A stretch of 19,814 bases of DNA from Cryomorphaceae bacterium (GTDB lineage: Bacteria; Bacteroidota; Bacteroidia; Flavobacteriales; Schleiferiaceae), in assembly GCA_022565745.1 (NCBI GenBank), contig JAIUMB010000023.1, forward strand, positions 1 to 19,814, read 5' to 3'. Below the pieces are notes generated by a model that saw nothing but the letters and a program-made list of their open reading frames with translations, was not told where the DNA came from and did not search any database. The position numbers and the translations under genes are program-made. Shown one piece after another: positions 8,474 through 16,790 of this stretch (positions are counted from its first letter, which is position 1; each line of letters opens with the position of its first letter).

Positions 8474-9793
8474 TTAACGGTATTTATATTTATCGAACCA
8501 TTTTTCGGTTAAGGTAATGCCAATTAAAAATTGGGTGAAACGCTCGCGAACCAAGTTGTTGTCTAAGGTTCCTCGATTGCCATACGCCACTGTGAAGTTG
8601 AGCATATTGTTTCTAACCTCTCCCGGAGCAAGTCCGCGAATTCTCAATGGTATGGCTACTCCAAAGCTCATGCCAAGAGCAGAGATATTGGTATTATTAA
8701 CTGTAATATGACCCTCGTCGAGAAAGGCTCCAATGCGATATTCAGTGCGGTTGTAGAATGCTTTGTTGCGCAACAAGGAAGAAAATGCCAATGCAGGTAC
8801 AATGGTAGCACCAGCAGAAATCCGAGAGGCATCGACCATTTCCCCGCGGGTAACAATGCCATCAAATTCAGAACCCATGGTTTGTCGATAGTCAACGGCC
8901 ACAGACCATGCATACTGAAGTGGGCGTTCATCGTTGATTTTTCCAATGCTGACACCTCCAGTATATACACTGGCAAATTGACCAGGTCGATGAACATCAA
9001 TAGAAGATGAAAGCGTATCTAAGGGGGCAATTTGGTTGGCAGAAGGACGAACGGTGAAGGTATTGCTTGTAACGTACTGATTAAGTGCGTTGCCCATGCG
9101 GTATACGCCACCTATACCAACTTGCAGTGATTTTCCAATGCGGCGATGGTATTGAATTCCGGTTTCAAACTGCCAAGTACTAATGCGAACCTCTTGTTCT
9201 ATTCGCGTGCCAACAGCATTTTGTTGATCTATAAGCGTGGAGGTTGTGAAATCGGTATTATTGCCAAAATAATAATTGGCATTTACACCAATAGAAAGGC
9301 CTTTAAAGGGTGCCCAACCGGTTCCGATGGTTAAACTATTGATGCCACCGGATCCTTGTATGGAGGTTCTTCTTCTACCAATAAGCTCTCCTTCATCGTC
9401 CTCTCTAAGAATATTGAAACCACGAGTGGTGAGTGGTCTTACAGCAAATACCAACCCTAGATTTTCTAGCAGAGGGAAACTGGTCACAATGTAGTTGAAG
9501 TTGGTATATCCGTTTTCAATTGATAAATCTCCTTGCTGTTGATCCATTTCGGTATGCATTACCCCTAAATCAAAATTGGTGTATTTCAATTTGGCATAGG
9601 ATGCCGGGTTGCCGATGTTGATGTTGTATCCATCAGAGGCGGCACCTACTGTTCCGCCAATGGCAAAGTTACGTGACGGATTTCCATTGATGTCGTCACC
9701 TAATCCAAGCGAGGAGTAGGGACTTACCCCGACAAGCTGACCCAACATCAACTGGGATGAGCATAGCAAAAAGGCTGCGAAAAATACGCGCAT
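8474..9793 (-). CDS. Outer-membrane beta-barrel protein (coaX-linked family)
   Basis: I chose the ATG at 9793, which gives 439 residues and a good signal peptide (MRVFFAAFLLCSSQLMLGQ). A longer frame starting at 9829 would put charged and polar residues before it and overlap coaX by 35 bp. The mature N-terminus, VGVSPYSSLGLGDDINGNPS, followed by GNPASYAKLKYTNFDLGV, resembles the PYSRYGLGD-type start of FadL/PorV-like Bacteroidota barrels. Alternating amphipathic strands run to the C-terminus (FTQFLIGITLTEKWFDKYKYR). Proteins of this kind are found beside coaX in many Bacteroidota; transport of hydrophobic compounds is possible but unproven. The start codon lies one base after the coaX stop, so translation is probably coupled. 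Confidence 0.82.
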   Translation of the reverse strand: MRVFFAAFLLCSSQLMLGQLVGVSPYSSLGLGDDINGNPSRNFAIGGTVGAASDGYNINIGNPASYAKLKYTNFDLGVMHTEMDQQQGDLSIENGYTNFNYIVTSFPLLENLGLVFAVRPLTTRGFNILREDDEGELIGRRRTSIQGSGGINSLTIGTGWAPFKGLSIGVNANYYFGNNTDFTTSTLIDQQNAVGTRIEQEVRISTWQFETGIQYHRRIGKSLQVGIGGVYRMGNALNQYVTSNTFTVRPSANQIAPLDTLSSSIDVHRPGQFASVYTGGVSIGKINDERPLQYAWSVAVDYRQTMGSEFDGIVTRGEMVDASRISAGATIVPALAFSSLLRNKAFYNRTEYRIGAFLDEGHITVNNTNISALGMSFGVAIPLRIRGLAPGEVRNNMLNFTVAYGNRGTLDNNLVRERFTQFLIGITLTEKWFDKYKYR

Positions 9794-9794
9794 A

Positions 9795-10535
9795 TTAATG
9801 TTGATGTTCAAAAATCTTGACCAGTCCAATCAGTAGTAAATTTGAGTTTGCAAATATGCTGTATTTTGATTGATTGACCAACCTTTTATGGTAACCTCCG
9901 GTAACAAAAACTTCACCTTCGGGATGTGTGTCCAAGAAACGTAAAATCCGCCCATCTATTTCATCGCGAATCCCAAAATATACCCCGGAGATTAAATTGC
10001 TTTCGGTGGTATGGGAGATGTCTTTTGGTGTCGATTCGTCGGCGAAAACTTGTGGGAGTTTCCCCGTAAACGCATGCATGGCGTCTAGTCGCATTTGATA
10101 ACCAGGGGATATGGCCCCGCCAATAAAGGCGTCTTGATCATCGACGTAGTTGTAGGTGATGCAGGTGCCCGTGTTGATGATGAGTTTGGGTTTTTTGGGT
10201 TTTCCAATTGATAAAGCACCGGCAACAACGGCCAATCTATCGGTCCCTATGGTGTCACTTTTAGCATTTTTTATAGAAAAAAACAGTGGGGTGCGGTGAC
10301 TCAACCAGTGTGCATCAGGATATTTTTCGCGCAAATAAAGATGATGATGGTCGTCTTCTTTTCGCACACTGCTGATGATGGCGTTAGCCTTTGTTGGAAG
10401 GTCAATGGATGTTTCTGTCCTAGCAACTACTATGGTTTCTTCTATCAGCCCCTCGGAAACAACGGCGATTTTGGTGTTGGTGTTGCCGAGGTCAATGGCC
10501 AACAAATATTTTTTTTTGTCTTTTTCGCGTTTCAT
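9795..10535 (-). CDS. coaX: Type III pantothenate kinase
   Basis: CoaX phosphorylates pantothenate with ATP, the first step of coenzyme A synthesis, in the cytoplasm. The 246 residues match the usual length. Motifs seen: the N-terminal phosphate-binding DLGNTNTK (15-22), GTDRL with the probable catalytic Asp99 (97-101), NTGTCITY (121-128) and GGAISPGYQMR (139-149). These are hallmarks of the type III, ASKHA-fold kinase. The start is fixed by the ATG at 10535, 8 codons before the first beta strand. Codons 7-9 are an A9 run (Lys-Lys-Lys), a possible slippage site. It is the first gene of the coaX-OMP-TPR-lptC operon. No convincing minus-strand promoter is visible: the only TAnnTTTG-like match (TACACTTG) ends 4 bases before the ATG, which would mean an almost leaderless message. 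Confidence 0.95.
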   Translation of the reverse strand: MKREKDKKKYLLAIDLGNTNTKIAVVSEGLIEETIVVARTETSIDLPTKANAIISSVRKEDDHHHLYLREKYPDAHWLSHRTPLFFSIKNAKSDTIGTDRLAVVAGALSIGKPKKPKLIINTGTCITYNYVDDQDAFIGGAISPGYQMRLDAMHAFTGKLPQVFADESTPKDISHTTESNLISGVYFGIRDEIDGRILRFLDTHPEGEVFVTGGYHKRLVNQSKYSIFANSNLLLIGLVKIFEHQH

Positions 10536-10536
10536 G

Positions 10537-10568
10537 TTGCAAGTGTACGAAATGTTTGTTTACCTTTG
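10537..10568 (+). promoter_or_regulatory. Promoter of tRNA-Phe (TTG / TACCTTTG)
   Basis: A -33 TTG at 10537-10539 and a perfect -7 TACCTTTG at 10561-10568 are separated by 21 bp, within the Bacteroidota range. Transcription would start near 10575, about 11 nt before the mature tRNA. The -33 box begins 2 bp from the coaX start codon, so the two divergent transcription units share almost no free DNA. Confidence 0.8.
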
Positions 10569-10585
10569 CCGCCCATTACAACGGA

Positions 10586-10658
10586 GGTGCCATAGCTCAG
10601 TTGGTAGAGCAAAGGACTGAAAATCCTTGTGTCGTTGGTTCGATTCCAACTGGCACCA
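10586..10658 (+). tRNA. tRNA-Phe (GAA)
   Basis: The 73-nt cloverleaf folds fully. The acceptor GGTGCCA pairs with TGGCACC, the D-arm is GCTC/GAGC, the anticodon stem AAGGA/TCCTT holds loop CTGAAAA with anticodon GAA, and the T-arm is GTTGG/CCAAC with TTCGATT. The discriminator base is A. The 3' CCA is not encoded (the next bases are CA then A), so it must be added by nucleotidyltransferase. The gene stands alone between coaX and a terminator. Confidence 0.97.
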
Positions 10659-10663
10659 CAAAA

Positions 10664-10695
10664 AAACCGTCTTACGAAAGTGAGACGGTTTTTTT
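10664..10695. terminator. Bidirectional terminator between tRNA-Phe and the 820-aa T9SS gene
   Basis: A 12-bp stem (AAACCGTCTTAC with GTGAGACGGTTT, one T-G wobble) closes a GAAA tetraloop. It has a T7 tract on the right and an A-run on the left that becomes a U-tract on the minus strand. It begins 5 nt after the tRNA and ends 22 bp before the stop codon of the convergent T9SS gene, so it can end both transcripts. Confidence 0.9.
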
Positions 10696-10717
10696 ATTTG
10701 TCAATTTTTGAGAATGT

Positions 10718-13180
10718 TTATTGAACCAATACTTTCTCAATTACCAATCCTTTATGTGCAGTGTGAATGCGCAAAAGATAGATGCCGGAGGCGGTTTCTT
10801 TCGGTATGTCAATTACGTAACCGCTACCTGTTGACTTAAAACCAACTTGCAATTGTTGACCGGAAGTGGCAATCATTTCAATCCCGTTTATGCGATCATT
10901 GGTTTCAATGAACATGGTTTGTCCGGCAGATAAAGGGTTGGGGTAGGTTTTATAAGTAATCCGATGGTCATTAAATGTTTCATTGGAAAGCACCGCGCCC
11001 ATACAACCAGAGTTGAGGTTGTCGTAAACACTCTTAGCAGCACTCATGTGACTACGTGCACGTGTTAAGGCGTTCTGCCAGTCACCCGAATTATCTGTGG
11101 GGTCGTAGCCATGTGTAAAAGCAAACTCAAGACAGCGATGCTCGCCCGGCTTAATGGTCCCGACTTTGGTATTGGCCAAGCTTCTTGTGTCATGCATATC
11201 AGAAGGCGGAAAATACCAGTTGTCGGGACTGTTAAAAGCCCACTTCGTTGACGTTGAGTCGGTATTGGTGGCTAAATAGCCCGTGCCGTTATCGTCGCTG
11301 TTTGGTCCACTTGGCGTTTGTCGAATTAAAGTACTCTCGTTTTTCCAGCGGTAATTAATATATCTTACGGCTTCGTTGATATATCTAGGGTCCGTCATAT
11401 TAATATTTGAATAATCAGATCGCATGAAATACATGTGGCCGTCAAGAGGTTGGTTGAGAAGCGAGCCGGCCACGGCAACCGGACTTGACCCGAATTCAGC
11501 ATCAAAGTTGTTGATGTTGTATCCGAAAAACAAATTTTCAGTGCTGTCAGATCCACAAGCGCTTGTTGTTGGATTGCTCATGCCCCAGTCTGTAAACAAG
11601 GTAAATGTGGCGTCATCCAAATCATCATCACCGCGATTAAATACCCGATAGTTGAGGAATACAGAATGGTGAAGGGCGGGTATTTCTGCGGAGTCAAAGG
11701 CATACATCATTAAGTGGAATTCAACTTTTTGCTCCCATGGCCCCTCTCTCGATCCTCCAATCATCATATTTTGACGTTTATTACTAAAAATGGTGTAAAC
11801 GGCTTGGTGGCCTAAAATATCCGGATAATCGCCTTGTTCGGGCTCGTAAATGCCGTTTCCATTCACATCAACAAAGGGGGCGAGGTTAAAGGCTTCTCCT
11901 TTTGTATGGTCGCCGTTGCCCGGCCAGGTGGCAATATCCTCGGGCATGGTATAATTGCTATCTGCAAAGCTTTGTTTGTGTTGCTCAATTTCTCCCCTAC
12001 TTACTTTCCATACCCTATCGTATTTTTCAATAAAGCGTCTGTCGTGTACATCAGTAATAGGGCCGCTAGCAAAGGGGCGATCATATTGACCATAAGTCGG
12101 AGAATTGGTAAATGGTTGGTTGTTAATGTGTCCACTTATCCATGGTGTAATGGTATATATGGCCGGTTTATTGTCGATTTTTACATCATCAAACCCAAAA
12201 CGGTTTTTCCCAATTGCACCATGGGGGGGGACAGGCCATTCGAAGTTGTTTAGGTCAAGTGATTGATCTGCATTTTTATCAACTTCTATGTAAAATTCAT
12301 AAGGAACGCCTAAAGCAATAAAGGCAATTCTTGATCCTATCGATTCAACCTTTTTGTTTAAGCTTATGATTTCAGATGAACTCCGGTTAATTTGAGATGA
12401 GTCTGTATAATTCTCGGTAAATGGATTAAGTTCCCATATCTTAACACTACTAATGCAGTATATGTGATTGTCCTTTGTCAAGAGTTTTAATGCGCCATCA
12501 AGACTTTTAACATTAACCCATTCTCTAGTGTTACGGTTAAATCTAACAAGATTTCTGCTGTGGGTTATGGCCCATATTGTTTGATTGAAATATGTTGTGG
12601 AGTTTAATCGCCTTACACCGAGTGTTGGGTCTATTGCTGGTAATGAATCCCAAACACCATTGTTGTATTCTAAACATGTGTATTGGGTACCGGTTGATAT
12701 TAATGAGAATCTGTTTCCTGAGGGTGCGGGAATAATTGATGCCGCATTTCTATTCATATTAATAAACCCATTTCCCAACATTCTGTAAAGTTGGTTGTTG
12801 GCGATTAACCAAACGACATTGTTGATGACTTTGATGTCTGTCACGGTGAACGGAGTAGGTATACCGCTATTAATAAAGTAAGTCCAATTTGATCCGTCAA
12901 AACGCGCAATCGTGTTTGTTCCTCCAACCCAAAGGGTTTGACCTGATTGTGTTATGCTATGGGCAGAAAAACCTGATTGCACAATCGTGGATGTTGTGCC
13001 ATAGTCAGTTATAAGTTCAATGCCCAAATCAGTTGCCAGCCACATAGAGTCGCCGCTTATTGTGGGTTGAAAATCGTTAACCGAATTGTTTTGTTGAAAA
13101 CTTGGGTAAGTTAGGAATGGCTGCCCAGAAATTGATGGTGTGATAAATAGACAGACTAGGAAAAGTAGAATTTTTTTCAT
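10718..13180 (-). CDS. Secreted protein with N-terminal propeller-like repeats and T9SS sorting domain
   Basis: The 820-residue protein has a signal peptide (MKKILLFLVCLFITPSISGQ). Residues about 25-290 contain repeated LWVGGTNTIARFDG / VWLIANNQLYRM / IWAITHSRNLVRFN strands, like blades of a beta-propeller. The central region (about 290-730) has PFVDVNGNGIYEPEQGDYP, which looks like an EF-type Ca-binding loop, and aromatic-rich segments such as YDRVWKVSRGEIEQH seen in large Bacteroidota T9SS proteins of unknown role. The last 80 or so residues are a type A sorting domain (TYPNPLSAGQTMFIE to SGIYLLRIHTAHKGLVIEKVLVQ). It should be exported by T9SS and anchored at or released from the cell surface. 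A C8 tract lies in the coding strand at 12223-12230. The gene stands alone, facing the tRNA terminator. No catalytic motif was recognised. Confidence 0.92.
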   Translation of the reverse strand: MKKILLFLVCLFITPSISGQPFLTYPSFQQNNSVNDFQPTISGDSMWLATDLGIELITDYGTTSTIVQSGFSAHSITQSGQTLWVGGTNTIARFDGSNWTYFINSGIPTPFTVTDIKVINNVVWLIANNQLYRMLGNGFINMNRNAASIIPAPSGNRFSLISTGTQYTCLEYNNGVWDSLPAIDPTLGVRRLNSTTYFNQTIWAITHSRNLVRFNRNTREWVNVKSLDGALKLLTKDNHIYCISSVKIWELNPFTENYTDSSQINRSSSEIISLNKKVESIGSRIAFIALGVPYEFYIEVDKNADQSLDLNNFEWPVPPHGAIGKNRFGFDDVKIDNKPAIYTITPWISGHINNQPFTNSPTYGQYDRPFASGPITDVHDRRFIEKYDRVWKVSRGEIEQHKQSFADSNYTMPEDIATWPGNGDHTKGEAFNLAPFVDVNGNGIYEPEQGDYPDILGHQAVYTIFSNKRQNMMIGGSREGPWEQKVEFHLMMYAFDSAEIPALHHSVFLNYRVFNRGDDDLDDATFTLFTDWGMSNPTTSACGSDSTENLFFGYNINNFDAEFGSSPVAVAGSLLNQPLDGHMYFMRSDYSNINMTDPRYINEAVRYINYRWKNESTLIRQTPSGPNSDDNGTGYLATNTDSTSTKWAFNSPDNWYFPPSDMHDTRSLANTKVGTIKPGEHRCLEFAFTHGYDPTDNSGDWQNALTRARSHMSAAKSVYDNLNSGCMGAVLSNETFNDHRITYKTYPNPLSAGQTMFIETNDRINGIEMIATSGQQLQVGFKSTGSGYVIDIPKETASGIYLLRIHTAHKGLVIEKVLVQ

Positions 13181-13532
13181 GGAAGTTGCTTATTAAATTG
13201 TGCGTACAATGTGATTGTATCTGCTAATATACAACGAAACTCTGATTTAATTTACTTTTTATTATGAAAAAATTGATAATACTTTATATTCAGTGGTTTA
13301 ATATGATATGATTGAGCTAGATTTTATTTTCTGAAACCCACATGAGATGGTGTTCTCACAAAGGAGGGTGGTTAAAATGGGGTTTCTCTCGATAGCGATA
13401 CCACTATTAATAAACGGCGAAGCCCTCATAAATACCATTAAAAAATAATATGGCATGAATAAATTTTGAACAGGTGAAATGAGCCGAAATACTTTAGAGC
13501 GGTATGGATATAGGAACAGCAGTTATTGAAGG
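13181..13532. other. Intergenic region with no confident gene
   Basis: This AT-rich 352 bp lies upstream of the 820-aa T9SS gene and downstream of the ald-like gene. It should hold the T9SS gene's promoter, but only a weak -7-like TATATTAG is seen on the minus strand about 45 bp before the start. No hairpin with a U-tract is visible after the ald-like stop, so that transcript may run on or end by Rho. A doubtful 23-codon ORF on the + strand is listed separately. Confidence 0.6.
13377..13448 (+). CDS. Possible 23-residue hydrophobic peptide with strong Shine-Dalgarno
   Basis: An ATG at 13377 opens 23 codons (MGFLSIAIPLLINGEALINT then IKK) to a TAA. AAGGAGG lies at 13361-13367, 9 bases before the ATG. 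That is close to an ideal anti-16S match and spacing, which is unusual because Bacteroidota genes mostly lack Shine-Dalgarno sequences, as do the other genes here. The codons are AT-rich with four ATA Ile codons, unlike the neighbouring genes. No promoter was found. It may be a real small membrane peptide, a regulatory leader, or chance. Confidence 0.15.
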   Translation: MGFLSIAIPLLINGEALINTIKK

Positions 13533-14750
13533 TTACATTCCCCCCAACAACAAATTTGACGTGCTATATGGCAAACTATGCCATTCACCTATGGTTTTTG
13601 AGGTGAGAACGCCATTGTAAATGTAAAGTCCCTTTTGAAGATTGGGCTTGTTGCGCAACGTTTCTTCAATACCGCCGCGATCGGCCACATCGAGTAGGAG
13701 AGGGGTGAGGATGTTGCTTAGCGCAATAGAAGCCGTGCGCGATACACGACTGGGGATGTTGGGTACGCCGTAGTGAATCACACCGTGCTTGCTGCGAATG
13801 GGCTTGTCGTGCGTGCATAACTCCGAGGTTTCTACACAGCCGCCACTGTCGATGGAAACGTCGATGATCACTGAGCCAGGACTCATGTCTTTTACCATTT
13901 CCTCAGTGACCACGCAGGGTGAGCGCCCTTCTTCCGGACGCAAAGCTCCAATCAATACATCGCACTCTCGTAACGCATGTGCCAATGTGCTTGGATTTAA
14001 TACACTGGTGTAAATGGGGCTTTTAAGCATTTCCTGAAGTCGACGCAGCTTGAGTAAGCATTTGTCGAATACTTTAACCTGAGCACCTAATCCCAAAGCG
14101 GCTCTGGCAGCATAACTGCCTACAGTGCCGGCACCTAATATTACAATTTGTGTAGGTGGTATCCCCGATACACCTCCCATGATGTAACCCTTGCCGTCGT
14201 TGACGTTACTGAGGTATTCAGCGGCAATGAGGATGGATGTGTTGCCCGCTATTTCACTCATGGCGCGGACAACGGCAAATTGCCCTTGGTCATCTAAAAA
14301 ACCTTCGTAAGAAACGGCGCTTACTTTTTTCTTCATCAACTTTTCAAAGTAGCTTTTGTTGCGGGCTTTGATTTGTATGGAAGAAAAGACAAATTGCTTG
14401 TGGGTGAGCAACTCGAGCTCTTCATTGCTCAAGGGTTCTACTTTTACTATGATGTTGGCCTCAAAGACGCGCTTGCGGTCGTAAGCAATTTCTGCACCGG
14501 CTTCAGAATAGTCGTGGTCGCTAAACTTGGCTCCGGCACCTGCATGGGTTTCTACCAATACGCGATGACCATGGGCGGTGAGTAGTGAAACGGCTTCCGG
14601 TGTTAAACTTACACGCTTTTCTTGTAAACGGGTTTCTTTGGGTACGCCAATAAACAGTTGACTCTTGCGACGAGAAATCTCCAAGGTCTCCTCTTGCGGT
14701 AGGTACTGGCCCAATGACCAGCTCAATGATGACGGATGTTCGGAACTCAT
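13533..14750 (-). CDS. ald: Alanine dehydrogenase-like protein (Bacteroidota type)
   Basis: The 405-residue protein has the AlaDH/PNT fold. After an N-terminal extension of about 30 residues comes the substrate-domain motif GVPKETRLQEKRVSLTP (35-51, Arg46 for carboxylate binding), then VKVEP with Lys103. The NAD-binding Rossmann loop GAGTVG is at 206-211, and IIDVSIDSGGC with Asp301 matches the family's active-site Asp. Alanine dehydrogenase interconverts L-alanine and pyruvate plus ammonia with NAD. Oddly, the YLHLA segment that carries the catalytic His (His96 in the Mycobacterium enzyme) reads FSSIQIKA here, with Gln127 at that place. I recall the same QLK-type change in other Bacteroidota members, so it may be a subfamily trait. 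Enzymatic activity is therefore uncertain. The ATG overlaps the tsaE stop by 4 bp (ATGA). Confidence 0.82.
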   Translation of the reverse strand: MSSEHPSSLSWSLGQYLPQEETLEISRRKSQLFIGVPKETRLQEKRVSLTPEAVSLLTAHGHRVLVETHAGAGAKFSDHDYSEAGAEIAYDRKRVFEANIIVKVEPLSNEELELLTHKQFVFSSIQIKARNKSYFEKLMKKKVSAVSYEGFLDDQGQFAVVRAMSEIAGNTSILIAAEYLSNVNDGKGYIMGGVSGIPPTQIVILGAGTVGSYAARAALGLGAQVKVFDKCLLKLRRLQEMLKSPIYTSVLNPSTLAHALRECDVLIGALRPEEGRSPCVVTEEMVKDMSPGSVIIDVSIDSGGCVETSELCTHDKPIRSKHGVIHYGVPNIPSRVSRTASIALSNILTPLLLDVADRGGIEETLRNKPNLQKGLYIYNGVLTSKTIGEWHSLPYSTSNLLLGGM

Positions 14751-15172
14751 ACAAATACCTGTTGGGCGCGAATGGCACGGTGGTTATCCACAATACGCAT
14801 CTGAATGTCAACGTAATTTTCGGGCAATAAAGATACAATTAATTCCGGCCATTCCACGAAACAAAACGCATTTTCATCAAAATACTCCTCAATGCCAATG
14901 TCTAAGGCCTCTGATTCCGATTTCAGTCGATACAGATCAAAGTGGTGAATGCGGCCGTGTGTGGGCGATTCATATACGTTGACCAATCCATAGGTCGGAC
15001 TGTTGACGTGGTCTTTAACATCCATCAGTGCACACAATGCTTTGATTAACGACGTTTTCCCACTGCCCAAATTTCCATGAAAGAGAAATATTTTGTTTTT
15101 GGGAAAATATCGCAACAACTCCTCAGCAACCTTGGGCAGCTCATCTTCCGTGAATGCGTGACTGTAGTCCAT
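14747..15172 (-). CDS. tsaE: tRNA threonylcarbamoyladenosine biosynthesis ATPase TsaE
   Basis: The 141-residue protein is the normal length for TsaE, the small P-loop ATPase that works with TsaB and TsaD to make t6A37 in ANN-decoding tRNAs. Motifs: Walker A GNLGSGKTS (33-41), SPTYGLVNVY (58-67), the HFDLYR Walker B-like motif (77-82) and FVEWPE (105-110), all characteristic of the family. It lies 54 bp after porX and overlaps the ald-like gene by 4 bp, so it is translationally coupled to that gene. The porX-tsaE-ald order is a recurring Bacteroidota arrangement with no known shared function. Confidence 0.95.
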   Translation of the reverse strand: MDYSHAFTEDELPKVAEELLRYFPKNKIFLFHGNLGSGKTSLIKALCALMDVKDHVNSPTYGLVNVYESPTHGRIHHFDLYRLKSESEALDIGIEEYFDENAFCFVEWPELIVSLLPENYVDIQMRIVDNHRAIRAQQVFV

Positions 15173-15226
15173 TAATTTATTGGTTTGTAAAATATTACAG
15201 CAGATATCGGTATTTGTAGACAGCCA

Positions 15227-16783
15227 CTAGCGTTTTGAAGTGAGTCGTACAATAGGTATAACCATCTCTTCCAACGAAACACCTCCGTGTTGGTAGGTGT
15301 TTTTGTAATATTTTACAAAATGGTTGTAGTTGTTGGGGTACGCAAAAAACATCTTCTCTCGGGCAAACACGTAATTGGCACTGATATGAACCTTGGGCAA
15401 GTGGGCCAATTCTGGTTTGTTGATCTCAAACACGTCTTTCTTGTCGTAGCTCATATTCTTCCCTTGCTTGTAACGCAAGTTGGTGGTGATCTCGCGAAGA
15501 CCTACCAGCTTGGTTGGCGACTCCACATTTATGGTGCCGTGGTCGGTGGTCAATAATAATTCCGTATTGGTCTCCGATAATTTGCGCAACAGTTCCAATA
15601 GAGGTGAGTTTTTAAACCAACTCAATGTCAAACTGCGATACGCCTTGTCGTCGTCGGCGAGTTCTTGAATGAGTCGGGTATCGGTTTTGGCGTGCGAGAG
15701 CATGTCAACGAAGTTGTAAACCACCACATTGAGCTGGTGTTGTGAAAACGATTTGTAGTTGTCGGCCAGTTTTTTCGCGTTCACGTGATTGGTGATTTTG
15801 TGGTATGCCACACTGATGTCACCCAGTCCGTTGCGCTTGAGGTTGTCGAGTAAAAAATCTTCTTCGTAAAGGTTTTTGCCTTCGTCGTCGGTGTCGTCGA
15901 ACCACTTATCGGGAAAGCGCTTTTTGATTTCTATTGGCATCAAACCCGAGAATATACTGTTTCGTGCATATTGCGTAGCTGTAGGGAGTATGCTAAAAAA
16001 CATCGACTCACTTTGGGTTTTGTAGTACTGCTGAAAAATGGGCTGTAATATTTTCCACTGATCGTAACGCAGGTTGTCAATAAGAATCAACGTAACATTT
16101 TTTCCGTCTTTCAGTAGTGGAAAAAGATGCTGCTTGAGGATGGATGGCGAAAACATCGGACCATCGCCTTGGCCTTGCATCCAGTTGAGGTAGTTTTTTT
16201 CTATGAATTTGCAGAAGATGGTATTGGCCTCGTCTTTCTGCATGCTGAGGATCTCTTTCATCGACTCGTCGTCGAGTTTATCGAGTTCCATTTCCCAGTA
16301 TACTAACCGTTTATACATTTCAACCCAGCCTTCAACATCGCGTACGTCGTTGAGCTCCATGCCGATTTTTCGGAATTCTTGCTGGTAGTTCGAGGTTGTT
16401 TTTTCGGAAACCAATCTGTTTTTATCGAGATTTTTCTTGATGCTCAAGAGCAACTGGTTGGGATTGACCGGCTTGATGAGGTAATCGGCAATCTGCGCAC
16501 CGATCGCATCCTCCATGATGTGCTCTTCCTCACTTTTGGTAACCATCACAACGGGCAGGTTGCTGTCGATGGTGCGAAGCTCGTTGAGTGTTTCCAGTCC
16601 GGTAAGTCCGGGCATGTTCTCGTCGAGGAAGACCAAATCATAGCGATTTTCCTCAATCATTTCCAAGGCGTCGTCGCCGTTGTTGACGGTATCGATGTCG
16701 TATCCCTTTTCCGTAATGAAAAGAATGTGTGGTTTTAACAGATCGATTTCATCATCGACCCATAATATTCTCGGTTTTTCCAT
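15227..16783 (-). CDS. porX: PorX: response regulator with PglZ/alkaline phosphatase-type effector, T9SS regulator
   Basis: I chose the ATG at 16783 (MEKPRILWVDDEID), giving 518 residues, the normal PorX length. The longer frame only adds 11 residues without receiver homology. The receiver domain (about 1-125) has Asp10-Asp11, the phosphoacceptor Asp54 (LVFLDENMPG), Thr82 (MVTKS) and Lys104 (LIKPVNP). A helical linker follows, then a PglZ/alkaline-phosphatase-like domain with metal-site motif LILIDNLRYDQWK, PTATQYARN with the likely nucleophile Thr, and TTDHGTINVESP. In Porphyromonas, PorX with the kinase PorY and sigma factor SigP controls T9SS genes, and its PglZ domain has been reported to cleave oligonucleotides. 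No PorY gene is in this window. It reads toward tsaE and is divergent from the HD-domain gene. Confidence 0.95.
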   Translation of the reverse strand: MEKPRILWVDDEIDLLKPHILFITEKGYDIDTVNNGDDALEMIEENRYDLVFLDENMPGLTGLETLNELRTIDSNLPVVMVTKSEEEHIMEDAIGAQIADYLIKPVNPNQLLLSIKKNLDKNRLVSEKTTSNYQQEFRKIGMELNDVRDVEGWVEMYKRLVYWEMELDKLDDESMKEILSMQKDEANTIFCKFIEKNYLNWMQGQGDGPMFSPSILKQHLFPLLKDGKNVTLILIDNLRYDQWKILQPIFQQYYKTQSESMFFSILPTATQYARNSIFSGLMPIEIKKRFPDKWFDDTDDEGKNLYEEDFLLDNLKRNGLGDISVAYHKITNHVNAKKLADNYKSFSQHQLNVVVYNFVDMLSHAKTDTRLIQELADDDKAYRSLTLSWFKNSPLLELLRKLSETNTELLLTTDHGTINVESPTKLVGLREITTNLRYKQGKNMSYDKKDVFEINKPELAHLPKVHISANYVFAREKMFFAYPNNYNHFVKYYKNTYQHGGVSLEEMVIPIVRLTSKR

Positions 16784-16790
16784 AATATTG

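Noticed and set aside
9794..9829. Longer start of the outer-membrane protein at 9829
   Set aside because: It would put MDWSRFLNININ before the signal peptide and overlap coaX by 35 bp; the ATG at 9793 directly begins a signal sequence.
11834..12253. Plus-strand ORF of 139 codons inside the 820-aa T9SS gene
   Set aside because: It is antisense to a strongly supported gene, and its translation has no recognised motif.
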